A stretch of 64,000 nucleotides of DNA, from the NCBI GenBank assembly GCA_028752905.1, contig JAQNBH010000023.1, positions 134,001 to 198,000 of the forward strand, written 5' to 3'. The DNA comes from Cladorhizidae sp. MBARI D1340-BT2. Its lineage: Eukaryota; Porifera; Demospongiae; Poecilosclerida; Cladorhizidae. Under the pieces are notes generated by a model. The model was not told where the DNA came from. It saw only the letters and a list, made by a program, of their open reading frames with translations, and did no database searches. Position 1 is the stretch's first letter, and every line of letters starts with the position of its first letter. The position numbers were made by a program, and so were the translations under genes. This document shows, piece by piece, positions 63,508-64,000 of the stretch.

Positions 63508-64000
63508 AAAACCACTACATTTATTGATAATCTGTTGACATGTTGCAGATAAGGGTCTTCTCTATCAGTTGACAAACTCTGGTACTTTGGTATTGTTAAT
63601 TAGGGCAGTTATGAATTGTACTCTTACTTGATGCTAAACATGTTAGCTTCGTAGATTATCCACACTTCACTGAATAGACTTGATGTATAGCTATTAAGAT
63701 AGGACTCTCTAAGTGCTCTCTCTTGATACCAAACATCCATATATTCTGCACACTTCACTGTAATGGACTTGCAAGATAGGTATCTCTCAGTGTTCTCTAT
63801 CTTGAGCTAAACATGTTAGCTTCATAGATTCTCCACACTTCACTGAATAGACTTGATATATAGCTCTAAAGGTAGGCCTCTCTCTGTTCTCTCTCTTGAT
63901 ACCAAACATCTGTATATTCTGCATACATAGAATCACAAGATAGGTTTCTCTATGTGTTCTCTATCTTGATGCTAAACAGGTTAGCTTCATAGATTCTCCA
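63508..64000. repeat. Satellite unit 71, partial (493 bp), L-type head
   Basis: Cut by the window edge inside subrepeat 3. aagggtctt and tggtattg in the head; private catctgtatatt, a C-to-T change at a CpG. Confidence 0.94.

Larger units (their letters stand above)
1..64000. repeat. Tandem satellite array, about 908 bp unit, 70 complete units plus one partial
   Basis: The same unit recurs head to tail across the entire window in one orientation, with no spacer and no foreign insertion. Seventy boundaries were read directly from the recurrence of gtgaaaaaccactacattt. Lengths are 908 (44 units), 907 (14), 909 (7), 889 (2), 735 (2) and 1246 (1), summing to 63507, followed by a 493 bp partial unit. 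Neighbouring units differ at few positions, mostly in the body between unit positions 651 and 840. Long satellite arrays of this kind are typical of eukaryotic heterochromatin; location and species cannot be read from the sequence. Both array edges lie outside the window, so its true length is unknown. The start point of the unit is arbitrary. Confidence 0.98.

Noticed and set aside
1..64000. CRISPR array
   Set aside because: The repeat is about 908 bp with no unique spacers; the internal subrepeats are contiguous and related to each other.
1..64000. Ribosomal intergenic spacer, which also has nested subrepeats
   Set aside because: No rRNA-like sequence appears in 64 kb, whereas an rDNA array would be expected to show coding units within that length.
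1..64000. Alpha satellite or a CENP-B box
   Set aside because: Unit length and sequence do not match alpha satellite, and no match to the CENP-B box core was seen on either strand by eye. The higher-order organisation is similar in kind only.
1..64000. tRNA or other RNA gene
   Set aside because: No cloverleaf, box A/B pair or recognisable structured RNA was seen; the inverted arms at unit positions 869-905 are too short to call an RNA gene.

Overview
The whole 64 kb window is one uninterrupted tandem satellite array. A unit of about 908 bp is repeated head to tail, all in one orientation, from the first base to the last. Setting the unit to begin at the four A's before ccactacattt gives 70 complete units plus a 493 bp partial unit at the right edge. 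The lengths are 44 units of 908, 14 of 907, 7 of 909, 2 of 889, 2 of 735 and 1 of 1246 bp, which sum exactly to position 63507. I found no protein-coding gene, RNA gene, transposon insertion, CRISPR array, origin or unique DNA. This looks like eukaryotic heterochromatic satellite DNA, for example centromeric, pericentromeric, or from a sex or B chromosome. It is AT-rich (about 38% GC by sampling a few lines). Nothing in the sequence identifies the species.

Each unit is composite (coordinates from unit 1). A head (1-127) is followed by three direct subrepeats of 173, 165 and about 185 bp (128-300, 301-465, 466-650). Each subrepeat is made of two related half-units of about 77-89 bp with pyrimidine-rich TCTCT tracts. 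Then come a single-copy body (651-840) that holds most of the differences between units, and a strongly conserved GC-richer end (841-908) with nested inverted arms. The length outliers are explained by exchange between subrepeats: 735 bp units lost one (173 bp) and the 1246 bp unit gained two (338 bp).

Units fall into subfamilies that I labelled Z (basal) and A-N from shared substitutions; these labels are mine. Their order shows several higher-order repeats. From left to right: a three-unit period marked by 735 bp units (1-5102, period 2551); an A/B dimer (8735-19962, period 1815, six copies); an eight-unit block duplicated in tandem (18148-25411 and 25412-32675, period 7264); a four-unit block G-H-I-J (30859-38122, period 3632); a mixed stretch with overlapping G-H-I and I-J-L trimers (38123-52651, periods 2724 and 2723); and a five-unit block marked by a 20 bp deletion (52652-61692, period 4521). 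Mosaic units sit at several block edges. The picture is of repeated unequal exchange and local amplification at scales from about 85 bp to 7.3 kb, with no sign that any part encodes protein.
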